Of a stretch of DNA of 64,000 nucleotides, positions 1-10,051 are shown piece by piece (within the stretch, counting starts at the first letter, position 1; each line of letters starts with the position of its first letter). Source of the stretch: Bacillota bacterium (GTDB lineage Bacteria > Bacillota > Clostridia > Acetivibrionales > DSM-1351); NCBI GenBank assembly GCA_023393115.1, contig JAEWMS010000025.1:62001-126000 (forward strand), written 5' to 3'. The notes below the pieces were generated by a model. It had not been told where the DNA came from and ran no database searches. It saw nothing but the letters and a program-made list of their open reading frames with translations. The position numbers and the translations under genes are program-made.

Positions 1-2020
1 TAATGAGCTTATACAACCGGATAAGGACGGTAGAAGGTTCTGTATTTATGACAGGACTATAAATAGATATAGAGAAGTGCAGTATAAGGATATAGTGATT
101 TTATTAAGAACCACAAAAAACTGGACAGAAGTATTTTGTGAGGAGCTTTCAAATTTCGGGATACCTGTTTTTGCCGATACGGGAAGCGGTTTCTTTAAGA
201 CTCCTGAGATTCAGGTGATGCTGTCTTTGCTCCAATTAATTGATAATCCGTATCAGGATATACCACTGCTTTCAGTTCTGAGATCACAGATAGCAAATTT
301 CACCACCGAAGATTTGGCTGAACTTCGATTATCAGACCGTAAAGCGCCTCTTTTTGACGCATTAAGGCTGCTGGCTGAAAGCCCTTCGGAGGCTTCCTGT
401 AAGGCAAGGGAGTTTCTTGAACGACTTGAAAAATGGAGAGGCATGTCGATGTATATGTCCACTCACAAGCTAATATGGCAATTATACAACGAAACAGGGT
501 ATTTCAGTATTGTAGGAGCCATGAGGGATGGGGAGAGAAAGCAGGCCAATCTCAGAATATTGTTCGAGCGTGCTCTTCAATTTGAAAAAACCAGCTATAA
601 GGGGTTATTCAACTTTATAAACTTTATTGACAAGCTGAAAACCAGCAAGGGTGATATGGGAAGTGCCAAGGTACTGGGTGAAAACGACAATGTTGTTAGA
701 ATGATGAGCATACATAAGAGTAAGGGACTTGAGTTTCCGGTCGTTTTTGTCAGTGGCTGTGGAAAGAAATTCAATTTTCAGGATATGTATAAAAGTATTT
801 TACTGCATCAGGAGCTGGGATTTGGTCCTGATTTCGTAGACCACAGAAGAAGAATCAAGTATCCATCGGTACCCAAGCTTGCAATAGCCAAGAAGGTCAG
901 ATTTGAAACTCTGTCCGAAGAAATGCGTATTCTGTATGTTGCCCTAACCCGAGCAAGGGAAAAGTTAATACTTACAGGGTCTGTCAATAGTATTGAAAAA
1001 GCTGCTGCTAAATGGCTTCCTGTAGCCGGGAGTAAATTGCAGAAGTTTCCTGCTCACGAAATGGCAAAGGCACAGAATTATCTGGACTGGATATGTCCAG
1101 CTGTCATGAGGCATGAAAACGCACTTAACCTTCGTTTGGCCGGAGGAACAGGAGCAGATGTTGAAATGCCTGAGATAGGAAATGAGTCATTATGGACGGT
1201 GTATATCAGGAAGAATGACTTTATATCAGGTATACCTAAGCTAGAAGGAGAGGGAGAGGTGCAAAGAGACAGCTTCAATTTTGAGGACTGGCTTGAAAAC
1301 AGTAATAACTGTGACAAAAGCACTGTTGCCGAGATGACCAGGCGTCTTTCCTGGAAATATCCTTATATTAAAATGACAGAAGTACCTTCAAAATTCTCTG
1401 TTACCGAGATAAAACGATTCTTTAATTTGAATGATGAGGGAGAGGATAGAACTGTCTTAAAGCATACTGGAATAAGAAAACCGGCGTTTCTTCAGGAAAA
1501 AAAAGGCTTATCTTCGGCAGAAAGAGGTACAGTCCTGCATTTTATAATGCAGCATTTAAGCTTTAAAGACAGGAACATAAAGAATCAGCTTGAGGATATG
1601 GTTGAAAGAAATTTAATTACCCAACAACAGGCAGATAGCGTTAGTATCGGAAAAATTATGAGCTTCATGGATTCGGATATATACAGGAGAATAATTGCTT
1701 CCGAAAAGGTTTATAAAGAGGTGCCTTTTAATCTGGAGCTGCCATACGTAGAATTGTATGCAGGGCAAGGAGAACAGGTAGACTCTGAAGACACAATATT
1801 GCTGCAGGGGGTAATCGACTGTTACTTTGAGGAAGATGGAGAGCTTGTTCTTATTGATTATAAGACGGATTATGTTGAGCCGGGAAATTCTGACAAGATA
1901 AAAGATAGATATGAAATCCAGTTATCTTATTATTCCAGAGCCTTGGAAAAGCTTACAGGCATGAAGGTAAAAGATCGATACATTTACTTGTTTTCTACCG
2001 GTGAGTTGCTGGAAATATAA
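1..2020 (+). CDS. addA: ATP-dependent helicase/nuclease subunit A, C-terminal part (5' end outside window)
   Basis: The reading frame is open from base 2 to the stop at 2018-2020, so the gene starts upstream of the window; the GTG at 77 is internal. The visible part carries UvrD-type helicase C-terminal motifs (MMSIHKSKGLEFPVVF and EEMRILYVALTRARE). A C-terminal RecB-family nuclease domain follows, with GTVLHFIMQHL, LLQGVIDCYF and LVLIDYKTD, which supply the metal-binding Asp and Lys residues. AddA pairs with AddB to resect double-strand breaks for RecA-mediated repair, and addB normally lies just upstream. The order helicase then nuclease and the complete C-terminus argue for an intact gene cut only by the window edge. 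Confidence 0.95.
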   Translation, partial: NELIQPDKDGRRFCIYDRTINRYREVQYKDIVILLRTTKNWTEVFCEELSNFGIPVFADTGSGFFKTPEIQVMLSLLQLIDNPYQDIPLLSVLRSQIANFTTEDLAELRLSDRKAPLFDALRLLAESPSEASCKAREFLERLEKWRGMSMYMSTHKLIWQLYNETGYFSIVGAMRDGERKQANLRILFERALQFEKTSYKGLFNFINFIDKLKTSKGDMGSAKVLGENDNVVRMMSIHKSKGLEFPVVFVSGCGKKFNFQDMYKSILLHQELGFGPDFVDHRRRIKYPSVPKLAIAKKVRFETLSEEMRILYVALTRAREKLILTGSVNSIEKAAAKWLPVAGSKLQKFPAHEMAKAQNYLDWICPAVMRHENALNLRLAGGTGADVEMPEIGNESLWTVYIRKNDFISGIPKLEGEGEVQRDSFNFEDWLENSNNCDKSTVAEMTRRLSWKYPYIKMTEVPSKFSVTEIKRFFNLNDEGEDRTVLKHTGIRKPAFLQEKKGLSSAERGTVLHFIMQHLSFKDRNIKNQLEDMVERNLITQQQADSVSIGKIMSFMDSDIYRRIIASEKVYKEVPFNLELPYVELYAGQGEQVDSEDTILLQGVIDCYFEEDGELVLIDYKTDYVEPGNSDKIKDRYEIQLSYYSRALEKLTGMKVKDRYIYLFSTGELLEI

Positions 2021-2047
2021 GTGCAAAAATATAATTTATAAAATGTA

Positions 2048-2077
2048 TTGACATAATTACTGAACCTGTGCTAAAAT
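2048..2077 (+). promoter_or_regulatory. promoter of tRNA-Gln
   Basis: TTGACA (2048-2053) and TAAAAT (2072-2077) are separated by 18 bp. A TG dinucleotide one base upstream of the -10 gives an extended -10. The tRNA starts 20 bp downstream, so this is a convincing vegetative promoter. Confidence 0.75.
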
Positions 2078-2096
2078 ACTTTTTGTTCGAGGGCGT

Positions 2097-2170
2097 TGCG
2101 GGTTTGTGTAACGGCAGCACGACTGACTCTGGCTCAGTTTGTTAGGGTTCAAATCCTTAACCCGCAGCCA
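2097..2170 (+). tRNA. tRNA-Gln (anticodon CTG)
   Basis: A full cloverleaf can be drawn by eye. The acceptor stem is TGCGGGT (2097-2103) paired with ACCCGCA (2160-2166). The anticodon arm is ACTGA-CTCTGGC-TCAGT with anticodon CTG, and the T arm has the loop TTCAAAT closed by a G-C pair. The CCA end is encoded (2168-2170). It reads the Gln codon CAG. Confidence 0.93.
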
Positions 2171-2209
2171 AAAGTATTTCAATTTATAAGAATTGGAATA
2201 CTTTTTTTA
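2171..2209 (+). terminator. terminator after tRNA-Gln
   Basis: The arms AAAGTATT (2171-2178) and AATACTTT (2197-2204), with inner AATT/AATT pairing, are followed by a run of T. It starts directly after the tRNA CCA end. Confidence 0.8.
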
Positions 2210-2632
2210 TTCCTCTTTTATTTTCCTGAAAATAATAACTTGAAAAAGAACCTTTATTTGTAACAACAGACAGTACACAAAACAGTAGAAGTAAAACAAC
2301 GGAAAAATAATAATAGAAGTATAACAACAGATTTGTTTGATAAATGTAAAAAGCAGATGCTCTCACATCTGCTTATACATATCTTTTTCGTTTAATCGTC
2401 CGGGTAAAACAAAAGAGATCTTCATTAATAGTAGTATTATTATAAATTCAAATAGAATATGTGTCAATACATAATTAATATAAATGTCTTTTGAAAAAGA
2501 CTTATCTGTATGATAGAATAATAAAGGCAATTGTAATATTATGTATAATAGTAATTTAATTTTTAGGATATATTTTCACAGATTGCTTCTGTATTATTTT
2601 TTTGTATTTGATTTGAATTAGAGGATTTATTT
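2210..2632. other. intergenic region, no gene recognised
   Basis: About 420 bp of AT-rich sequence with no credible coding frame. One perfect 9-bp hairpin, AAGCAGATG (2351-2359) with CATCTGCTT (2366-2374), lies in the middle and lacks a clean T tract on either strand. The rest is presumably the leader of the glycosyltransferase gene that follows. Confidence 0.5.
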
Positions 2633-3808
2633 ATGAAGATTTTGATTTTATCCTGGGAATATCCACCCAGAATAATAGGCGGTATTTCCCGTGTCGTTTA
2701 TGATTTGGCTCATAACTTAGGCGAAAATGGAAATGAAGTTCATGTTTTAACCTGCTGGGAACCGGGTACAAAAGAATTCGAACAGGATAATTATGTAAAT
2801 GTCCACAGAGTACATGTATATAACAATGCCTCGAATAATTTTGTCGAATGGGTAATGCAGCTCAATTTCGCAATGCTCGAATATGCGGTTGGACTTGTAA
2901 AAAAAATTGGATTTGATATAATACATGGGCATGACTGGCTTATTGCTTACGCTGCCAGAGTTTTGAGAAAATCTTTCTCTCTGCCGCTAATAACGACTAT
3001 TCATGCAACTGAGTACGGTAGAAATTGCGGAATACATAATGACTTGCAGAGAACTATAAATAGTGTAGAGAAATGGCTTATTAATGAATCTGACCGGATA
3101 ATTGTAAATAGTAATTATATGTGGAATGAGTTGATTTCAATCTTTAATTCCGATATCAATAAAATGAAGGTAATAAATAACGGTGTGGATTTAAGAAAGT
3201 TTGATAACATAGTAACAGACTATGTTTTCAGACAAAATTATGCTGCTGTCAATGAAAAAATTGTTTTCTTTGTGGGAAGACTAGTTAATGAAAAGGGAGT
3301 TCATATTTTATTAAATGCTATACCAAAGATATTAGCTAACTATAATGACGTAAAGTTTGTAATTGCGGGCAAAGGTCCGTGTTTAAATAGTTTAATAGAA
3401 CAAAGCCAGAGACTGAATATTACCAACAGGGTTTATTTCACAGGTTATGTAAGTGAGGAGGTTTTGCTGAAGCTATATAAATGTTCTGATATAGCTGTAT
3501 TTCCTAGCACATATGAGCCTTTCGGAATAGTTGCACTTGAAGGAATGGTAGCAGGCATTCCTGTAGTTGTTTCTGACGTGGGAGGCTTAGGTGAAATAGT
3601 AAACCACCGAGAGGATGGAATGAAGTTTTACAGTGGAAATTCCAATTCCTTGGCGGATAGTATTTTAGAGTTGCTAAAAAACAATGGCTTATCGGAAAAA
3701 ATTAAAAATACTGCATTACAGAAAGTACATAGGCTTTATAACTGGGATAATATTACCGAAACTATTTTGGATGAGTACAGGTATGTTATTTCACAATATA
3801 ACAGCTGA
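2633..3808 (+). CDS. GT4-family glycosyltransferase
   Basis: This 391-residue protein has the two Rossmann-like domains of GT-B, family 4 enzymes. The N-terminal domain opens with the donor-loop region GGISRVVYDLA (residues about 16-26). The C-terminal domain carries FVGRLVNEKGVHILL and the nucleotide-sugar motif EPFGIVALEGMVAGIP, with the two Glu residues of the E-x7-E signature. Such enzymes transfer sugars from activated donors to glycans, lipids or alpha-glucans in the cytoplasm. The acceptor cannot be told from sequence; the N-terminal half (HDWLIAYAAR, TTIHATEYGR) resembles glycogen/starch-synthase-like GT4 proteins. The start ATG follows a weak AGAGGA site. It stands alone, 56 bp before the RNase J gene. 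Confidence 0.85.
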   Translation: MKILILSWEYPPRIIGGISRVVYDLAHNLGENGNEVHVLTCWEPGTKEFEQDNYVNVHRVHVYNNASNNFVEWVMQLNFAMLEYAVGLVKKIGFDIIHGHDWLIAYAARVLRKSFSLPLITTIHATEYGRNCGIHNDLQRTINSVEKWLINESDRIIVNSNYMWNELISIFNSDINKMKVINNGVDLRKFDNIVTDYVFRQNYAAVNEKIVFFVGRLVNEKGVHILLNAIPKILANYNDVKFVIAGKGPCLNSLIEQSQRLNITNRVYFTGYVSEEVLLKLYKCSDIAVFPSTYEPFGIVALEGMVAGIPVVVSDVGGLGEIVNHREDGMKFYSGNSNSLADSILELLKNNGLSEKIKNTALQKVHRLYNWDNITETILDEYRYVISQYNS

Positions 3809-3863
3809 GAATAAGTGACACCAAAAAAAGAAAAACTTATACACTAAAATTGGAGGATTAATT

Positions 3864-5531
3864 GTGTCAAAAACAAAAAAGAAATTAAAGGTAATACCGC
3901 TTGGCGGTTTACAGGAAATAGGTAAGAATATTACTGCGTTTGAATACGGAGATGATATTGTAGTTGTGGACTGCGGATTGTCATTTCCGGAGGATGAAAT
4001 GCTTGGCATAGATCTTGTTATACCCGATGTAAGTTATTTGGTTAAAAACAAGGAAAAAGTGAGAGCAATTATACTGACTCATGGACACGAAGATCATATC
4101 GGAGCTCTGCCATATGTACTAAGAGATCTGAATGTACCTATATATGGAACAAAATTAACTTTGGGTCTTGTAAAATACAAGCTTGAAGAACATCGACTTT
4201 TGGATTCAGTTCATTTGCAGACTGTTGAACCCGGTCAGACTGTTGAACTGGGAGCCTTTAAAATTGAATTTATAAGGGCAACTCACAGTATAGCCGATGC
4301 TGTATCACTTGCCATATTCACTCCTGTTGGAACAATTGTGCATACTGGGGACTTCAAAATTGATTATACCCCGATTGAAGGGCAGCCAATGGACCTTGCT
4401 AGGTTTGCTGAATTAGGCAAAAAAGGTGTTCTTCTTTTGATGTGTGATAGTACAAATGTTGAAAACGAAGGCTACACAATGTCAGAACGCACTGTAGGAG
4501 AGACTTTCAACGAGATATTTATGAACTGCAGGAGTAGGATTCTAGTGGCTACCTTTGCTTCAAATGTTCACAGAGTACAGCAGATTTTTAACGCTGCCGT
4601 GAAATTCGGAAGAAAAGTAACTGTGCTAGGCAGAAGCATGATAAATGTTGTTAATGTGGCTATGGAACTTGGTTACCTGAATGTTCCGGAAGGTATCCTC
4701 GTTGATATGGAAAACATGGATAAGGTTCCTCAGGAAAAACTTGTTATAATAACTACAGGAAGTCAGGGTGAGCCCATGTCAGCCTTGACAAGGATAACCT
4801 TCTCTGAACATAAAAAAGTAGAGATTATTCCAGGTGATACAGTAATTATTTCTGCTTCACCCATACCTGGAAATGAAAAGCTTATTTCAAAAGTTATAAA
4901 TGAATTATTTAAGAAGGGTGCCAATGTTATATATGAAGCTCTGGCAGACACTCATGTTTCGGGCCACGCCTGCCAGGAGGAGATAAAGCTGATTCACTGC
5001 CTGGTTAAACCTAAGTTCTTTATGCCTGTACACGGCGAACACAGACACTTAAGGCAGCATGCCGACCTGGCAGTAAAAATGGGAATGAACAAGGAAAATA
5101 CCTTTATACTTGATATTGGTAAGGTACTTGAATTGACCAACGATTCTGCCAAGATAAATGGAAGTGTCACTGCCGGTAAAGTCCTTGTAGACGGTTTGGG
5201 TGTCGGAGATGTAGGAAATGTGGTTTTAAGGGACAGAAAGCACTTGTCTCAGGATGGATTGATTGTTGTAGTAATAACCATTGAAGGTGATACCGGAAAT
5301 GTTGTAGCGGGCCCCGATATTATATCAAGAGGCTTTGTTTATGTTCGTGAATCCGAGGATCTTATGGATCAGCTGAAGGAAATAGCAAAGGAAGCCGTTA
5401 ATAAGTGTAACGGTAAAAATCACGGGGACTGGTCCATAAGAAAATCAGCAATTCGTGAATCACTTAAGGACCGCATATACGAAAAAACAAAACGTAAGCC
5501 TATGATACTTCCTATAATTATGGAGATATAG
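3864..5531 (+). CDS. rnj: ribonuclease J
   Basis: This 555-residue beta-CASP metallo-beta-lactamase has the metal-binding motif HGHEDH at residues 73-78. The downstream beta-CASP motifs are also present: VATFASNVHRVQQ, TTGSQGEPMSAL and VSGHACQEE, the last before the final His-containing motif PVHGEHRHL. RNase J is the 5'-to-3' exonuclease and endonuclease that matures rRNA and degrades mRNA in Firmicutes. The GTG start at 3864 has the strong site TTGGAGGA. Length matches full RNase J1/J2. J1 and J2 cannot be separated here. Confidence 0.95.
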   Translation: MSKTKKKLKVIPLGGLQEIGKNITAFEYGDDIVVVDCGLSFPEDEMLGIDLVIPDVSYLVKNKEKVRAIILTHGHEDHIGALPYVLRDLNVPIYGTKLTLGLVKYKLEEHRLLDSVHLQTVEPGQTVELGAFKIEFIRATHSIADAVSLAIFTPVGTIVHTGDFKIDYTPIEGQPMDLARFAELGKKGVLLLMCDSTNVENEGYTMSERTVGETFNEIFMNCRSRILVATFASNVHRVQQIFNAAVKFGRKVTVLGRSMINVVNVAMELGYLNVPEGILVDMENMDKVPQEKLVIITTGSQGEPMSALTRITFSEHKKVEIIPGDTVIISASPIPGNEKLISKVINELFKKGANVIYEALADTHVSGHACQEEIKLIHCLVKPKFFMPVHGEHRHLRQHADLAVKMGMNKENTFILDIGKVLELTNDSAKINGSVTAGKVLVDGLGVGDVGNVVLRDRKHLSQDGLIVVVITIEGDTGNVVAGPDIISRGFVYVRESEDLMDQLKEIAKEAVNKCNGKNHGDWSIRKSAIRESLKDRIYEKTKRKPMILPIIMEI

Positions 5532-5562
5532 GTCATAATGTAGAGTTTATTTCTGTTTATAT

Positions 5563-5625
5563 AAAGAGGCTGTTGCATATCAATATAGATTAATATCTTA
5601 TAGTTATGTGACAACCCCTTTTTCT
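5563..5625 (+). terminator. terminator after RNase J
   Basis: An imperfect long hairpin pairs AAAGAGGCTGTTGCATAT with ATGTGACAACCCCTTT about 45 bases later, followed by a T-rich run. It closes the RNase J transcript. Confidence 0.6.
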
Positions 5626-5645
5626 TATTTCATTAAATACAAATA

Positions 5646-5673
5646 TTGACAACAATGAGAATGAAATTATAGA
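5646..5673 (+). promoter_or_regulatory. promoter for the small membrane protein and SecA-like locus
   Basis: TTGACA (5646-5651) and TATAGA (5668-5673) are 16 bp apart, about 50 bp upstream of the ATG at 5722. Confidence 0.55.
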
Positions 5674-5721
5674 ATACAAATAAGGGTAGTTTTATAAACT
5701 ATATTTGTATCTGGAGAGCAC

Positions 5722-6036
5722 ATGAATTTAACAACAGATTTAGCCTACATTAAAAAAATGTTTATTAGCTTCTATACTTCAATTCTAACCTTAATTTGTA
5801 GGTTTGTTTCTAATACTTTCCAAGCTCTTTCCGGGTATTCAAGATTTAACAGGGTTACGCCCGTACTTAAGGTGTGCCGTTTTTCAAGACTGTTTCTACT
5901 TATAATTCTGATAAGTAGTCTGATTTTATTCAGCTATTCAAAAAGCAACTCAATTTTATTGAATATTATTTTTCTTATGAATATATTAATTCTCGTACGG
6001 TATCATGTTTTAAAAGATCCTCAGCTTAATTTCTGA
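5722..6036 (+). CDS. small membrane protein, unknown family
   Basis: This 104-residue protein has a site GGAGAG five bases before its ATG. The N-terminal half is basic and aromatic. Residues about 55-95 are very hydrophobic (RLFLLIILISSLILF and ILLNIIFLMNILILV), giving two probable membrane helices in a hairpin. I do not recognise the family. It lies 145 bp upstream of the SecA-like remnant and may once have been functionally linked to it, but position is the only evidence. Confidence 0.55.
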   Translation: MNLTTDLAYIKKMFISFYTSILTLICRFVSNTFQALSGYSRFNRVTPVLKVCRFSRLFLLIILISSLILFSYSKSNSILLNIIFLMNILILVRYHVLKDPQLNF

Positions 6037-6060
6037 TTTTCAAGTTTAATTCATTTTCAA

Positions 6061-6088
6061 GATTCATGATTCATGATTAATGATTAAT
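6061..6088. repeat. tandem heptamer repeat, four units
   Basis: Four consecutive 7-base units read GATTCAT, GATTCAT, GATTAAT, GATTAAT. They sit in the spacer between the small membrane protein and the SecA-like remnant. Function unknown. Confidence 0.7.
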
Positions 6089-6180
6089 TTCGCATGGTCA
6101 ATCAGACTGTCATCGCCTGACCGACAGTTTATTTTGTGTTGGCTTAAACCAAGCTTAAAAGGAATATGAGGAGGCTTACT

Positions 6181-8291
6181 ATGTATAGCAAAATAAGTAA
6201 AGAAATTATTAAAAGTAACGAATTATTTCATAAAGAAAATAGTACAGTAGATGCGCTGATATATAGAATAAAAAATATAGATTTAAGATATTTAAGAGAA
6301 GATGAATTCAGTTCGAAAACTGAGGGACTTAAAAAAAGTGTATGTAAAGGTATATCGGATGTGGAGATTCTTGTGGAGGCATTCGCATTAGTCTATGAAG
6401 CTGTTTACAGAGCACTTAGTATTAAGCCCTTTGATTGTCAATTAGTTGCAGGTATTCATCTCTGTAATAATAAAATTATAGAGATGCAGACTGGGGAAGG
6501 TAAAACGCTTTCGGCAGTTTTTGCAGCATATTTTGCTGCGCTGGTGGGTAAAGGTATTCATGTTCTAACATTTAACGATTATCTTGCAAAAAGGATATTT
6601 TTCAATTGATAAAAAAGCTTAAGGAAGGACTTCATTACAATACAGATGAGTATCTAAGAAATGTTTACTTGACTGAACGTGGAATACAGTACTTTGAAAC
6701 AGCTTTCAAATGCGGAAATTTATATGAAAATAGAAATTTATACCTGTTATCCGATATTAGTAGTGCTTTGCACGCAGAAGTATTACTCCATAGAGATAAG
6801 GACTATATAGTAAAAGACGACAGACTCGAACTGGTAGATGAATTTACAGGACGGGTTGTTGAAAACAGACACTGGCCCGACAGACTGCAAACAGCGGTAG
6901 AAGTGAAGGAAGGTATAGATGCGGCTTCAAAGGGGCAAGTAATGAGCTCCATTTCAATTCAAAATTTTATTAGTCTTTATCCAAAAATTTCGGGAATGAC
7001 CGGAACAGCTTTATCCTCCAAAGATGAATTGATGAATTTTTATGGAGTTGAAACAGTTATAGTACCTCGAAACAGGATTTGTGTCAGAATTGATTACCCC
7101 GATTGTATATACCTGAACAAAGAGAGTAAGTTCAATGCAGTTATAAAGGAGATAATGGAAGTCAATAAAACCGGTAGACCAATTTTAATTGGAACAGGCA
7201 GTATTGCTGAATCGGAGAAACTTGCTAGAATGATTAATAATAATGGTATCAAAAGTCAGGTATTAAATGCTAAAAATGATGAATTTGAGGCCCGTATTAT
7301 TGCTGATGCGGGAGCACTAGGTGCTGTGACGGTTTCAACAAATATGGCCGGTCGAGGTACCGATATCAGACTAGGCGGAAATAAAGAACAGGATAGAGAA
7401 AAAGTAGTTGCTCTGGGTGGTCTGTATGTTATTGGAACAAACAGGCATGAAAGTACCCGGATTGATGACCAGCTTCGTGGTCGTGCCGGAAGACAGGGTG
7501 ATCCCGGATCTTCCAGATTCTATATAAGTTTTGAAGATGACATATTCATAAAAAATAATGCTGGTACAGATATTCAAAAAAGGTTTGCTGTTGATATTCG
7601 AAGTAATGTAATAAATAATCCAAAGCTTTTAGGCAGGATTAATCAGATCCAGCGCACGATTGAGGGCCAAAATTATGAAATAAGGAAAACACTTTGGAAG
7701 TATACAGACATTATAGAACAGCAGCGGAAAATAATCTTTAAATCGAGAGCTGATATTCTTAGCGGTACTCAACAGATAAATATACTCAAAAACCATATGC
7801 CTGAAAAGTATAAAGCAATTAAAGAAAAAATAGGTATTAACGGTATTTATGATTTGGAAAGGAATTTATCTCTATATGTGATAGATAAGTGTTGGGCAGA
7901 ATACTTGGAATATATCTCTGACCTTCGTGACGGAATTCATTTGGTTATAATAGGAGGTAGAAATCCTTTGGAGGAATATATTTGTAGTGTTATAAAGGCT
8001 TATGAAGAACTTAGGGAAAATATACAGAATGAAATAATAGCTACCCTTGAAAAAATAAAATTAACTGAGATGGGAATTGAGTTAGGTATAAGTAATTTAA
8101 AAGGGCCATCAGCTACGTGGACCTACCTAATTAACGATAATCCCTTTGAGGATGATTTGGGCCTTATGCTGGCTAGCAATAGAAATGTTGGCTTTTCTGC
8201 GGTTGCAGCAGCCTTACCTTTTATATCCATCAATTATATACTTGGGCTAATATACCAGAGATTCCTTAAGAAAAACAGGCATGTAGAGTAA
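6181..8291 (+). pseudogene. SecA-like translocase ATPase, internally deleted and frameshifted
   Basis: The first frame (6181-6609, 142 residues) starts at an ATG with a perfect GAGGAGG site. It holds the start of NBD1 with Walker A, QTGEGKTLSAVFAAYF, and stops just after the conserved NDYLAKR. The second frame (TTG at 6606 to 8291, 561 residues) resumes in the -1 frame inside the preprotein-crosslinking domain (YLTERGIQYFETAF). It continues through FTGRVVENR, SGMTGTA, TNMAGRGTDIRLGG, RHESTRIDDQLRGRAGRQGD and the helical scaffold. Compared with the Bacillus SecA I know, about 110 residues are missing between the pieces. These include the Walker B DEVDS motif and the HSD/GFDYLRDN region, so ATPase activity is impossible. 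The C-terminus lacks the zinc-binding CxCxS tail and instead ends in a hydrophobic stretch, suggesting a SecA2-type paralogue. Confidence 0.85.
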
Positions 8292-8323
8292 TTTATTATT
8301 TACTTGATTATTTGCTTAATTAT

Positions 8324-9658
8324 TTACTTTATTATTGCCAAATTATGTGTATATTCCTGTCCGGCCTTTCTATAGGCCGGATTTCTATATCCCAGTACAT
8401 ACATATCTGATGCTTGTGCTTCGATTTCCAGCATCCTGGCCAGCAGTTTGTTGCAGGAATTTTTATAGTCAGCCGTTTTGGTTATAACGGGTATTGATGA
8501 ACTTTTCTTCATTTCAGAAAGAAGCAGGCGTCCGGTTTTATTAAAGCCCAGAATTCTGGCATACTGAGGGCCGCCGTATTTCAAGAAGAGTTCGGTATCC
8601 TGTTTAGTCAGACCGGTGAGCATAGAGAAAAGAATTCTCTGAATACGGGTCTGAGCATACCTTTTTGTACAGATATTCTCAAGCAGCGCTTCAAATGTTC
8701 CAGAATTTTCTCCGGCATACTTAATTCTATATTCAAGGCCTTCGGATACATCGGGCAGTTCTCTAAGCTGCTCCGGTTTCATCCGCCTGACAAATGATAG
8801 AATTGTATCCTGGTAGTTCTTTATACTGTTTGGACCCCTGCCCTGGAAAAATTCCCTCTCGATAATAGCTTTCGATGCAGGAGGGAGAGCTTGTGCAGTG
8901 AGTTCTGGCATTTCAACTTCATTTTTTATGTCGACATGGGGCGATTTATATAAATCTTCAACTGCTCCAATACCTCCAACTATATTGTTTCTTATGGCTG
9001 TAGCGCTAGAAATTGTGCCGGTCAGTTCTGTTGAATTATAGCTGTTTGAGACTCTCGCGATAGTGTATGGTGTAATTGGGCTTTTTAGTTTTCTCAAAGC
9101 CTTCAGATATTCTATACTTAAAATATTATTAGAAGTTTCAAGAAGTTCTGAAATATCTGCTAAGCCGCGGGAGGGATTTTTACTTTGAATCAAGTTTGTA
9201 TCCTGCAGATACTTCTTTAGAGCCTTTTGTCTGCATACAGGATAGGAATGTCCCGACTCCAGTTGTTTTTTCAGTTCGATTTTATATGCTTCAGGTTCCT
9301 CGGCTAGTATTTCGGCTATGAAATTAAGCGCATCAATATTGCCATGCTCGCTACCAAAGGAAATACTATCCACAATACCGATACTGTCTAATATTTTAAC
9401 TGCTCCATAGGAAAAGGACTCTGCGCTTGACATGGCGTAGGGATGAGGAAGTTCAATTACAAGATCTGCTCCGCAATTTAAGGCCATTTCTGCTCTTGCG
9501 AATTTATTGATAATTGCAGGTTCGCCCCTTTGTATGAAATTACCGCTCATTATACAAACAACTGCATCGCAGCCGGTTAATTCCCTTGACTTTTCAATGT
9601 GATAAATATGTCCGTTGTGAAAGGGGTTGTATTCTACTACAATTCCAAGTACTTTCAT
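8324..9658 (-). CDS. tmcAL: tRNA(Met) cytidine acetate ligase (YlbM family)
   Basis: This 444-residue protein starts MKVLGIVVEYNPFHNGH; the HxGH-type nucleotide-binding motif is at residues 14-17. It continues with MSGNFIQRGEPAIINKFARAEMAL, the hallmark of the YlbM/TmcAL family. TmcAL activates acetate with ATP and forms N4-acetylcytidine at the wobble base of elongator tRNA-Met. The start ATG has GGAGG four bases upstream on the minus strand. It converges with the SecA-like remnant. Full length for the family. Confidence 0.92.
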   Translation of the reverse strand: MKVLGIVVEYNPFHNGHIYHIEKSRELTGCDAVVCIMSGNFIQRGEPAIINKFARAEMALNCGADLVIELPHPYAMSSAESFSYGAVKILDSIGIVDSISFGSEHGNIDALNFIAEILAEEPEAYKIELKKQLESGHSYPVCRQKALKKYLQDTNLIQSKNPSRGLADISELLETSNNILSIEYLKALRKLKSPITPYTIARVSNSYNSTELTGTISSATAIRNNIVGGIGAVEDLYKSPHVDIKNEVEMPELTAQALPPASKAIIEREFFQGRGPNSIKNYQDTILSFVRRMKPEQLRELPDVSEGLEYRIKYAGENSGTFEALLENICTKRYAQTRIQRILFSMLTGLTKQDTELFLKYGGPQYARILGFNKTGRLLLSEMKKSSSIPVITKTADYKNSCNKLLARMLEIEAQASDMYVLGYRNPAYRKAGQEYTHNLAIIK

Positions 9659-9842
9659 TTAACCTCCATGAACCTCAAAAGTTATTATATATCCTTATTA
9701 TACAGATTTAATAAGCAAATAAAAGTAATCGTTTTACAAAATGTTATTTGTGGGCAGGATAAGTATAAAGATAATTATATAAAAAATTTTTGATAATGAT
9801 AAGATCGTAATATAGTGAAAATCTTTTACAGGAGGTACATTT

Positions 9843-10022
9843 GTGAAAACTGTTTATTATATTTTAATTACAGTAGCGTTCCTGCTGGTAACATTCTTTG
9901 GGCTGGGTCCGGTTATACTGGCTGATGGTACATTAGGAGAACGATTACTAACGTTGGTTGTTGTTATCATAATATATTTCCTTTTGGGCTGGATAACATA
10001 TAGACTAATCAAAAAGAAATAA
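9843..10022 (+). CDS. small two-helix membrane protein (59 aa)
   Basis: A GTG start at 9843 follows a perfect ACAGGAGGT site, and the frame runs 59 codons to TAA at 10020-10022. The product has two hydrophobic segments (residues about 5-27 and 38-53) separated by the short loop ADGTLGERL, and a basic tail ending IKKK. The GLGPVILADG loop looks conserved-family-like, but I cannot name the family with certainty. It is short enough to be missed by gene callers, yet ribosome site, composition and codon use all support it. Confidence 0.75.
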   Translation: MKTVYYILITVAFLLVTFFGLGPVILADGTLGERLLTLVVVIIIYFLLGWITYRLIKKK

Positions 10023-10051
10023 CTAACAGCCATAGCTATTAACGATATTGA

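Noticed and set aside
2184..2366. 60-codon minus-strand open frame after tRNA-Gln
   Set aside because: Overlaps the tRNA terminator, has no ribosome site and its Leu/Tyr-rich product reflects AT-rich DNA.
6166..6609. Programmed -1 frameshift joining the two SecA-like frames
   Set aside because: About 110 conserved residues including Walker B are absent between the frames, so a frameshift would not make a working protein.
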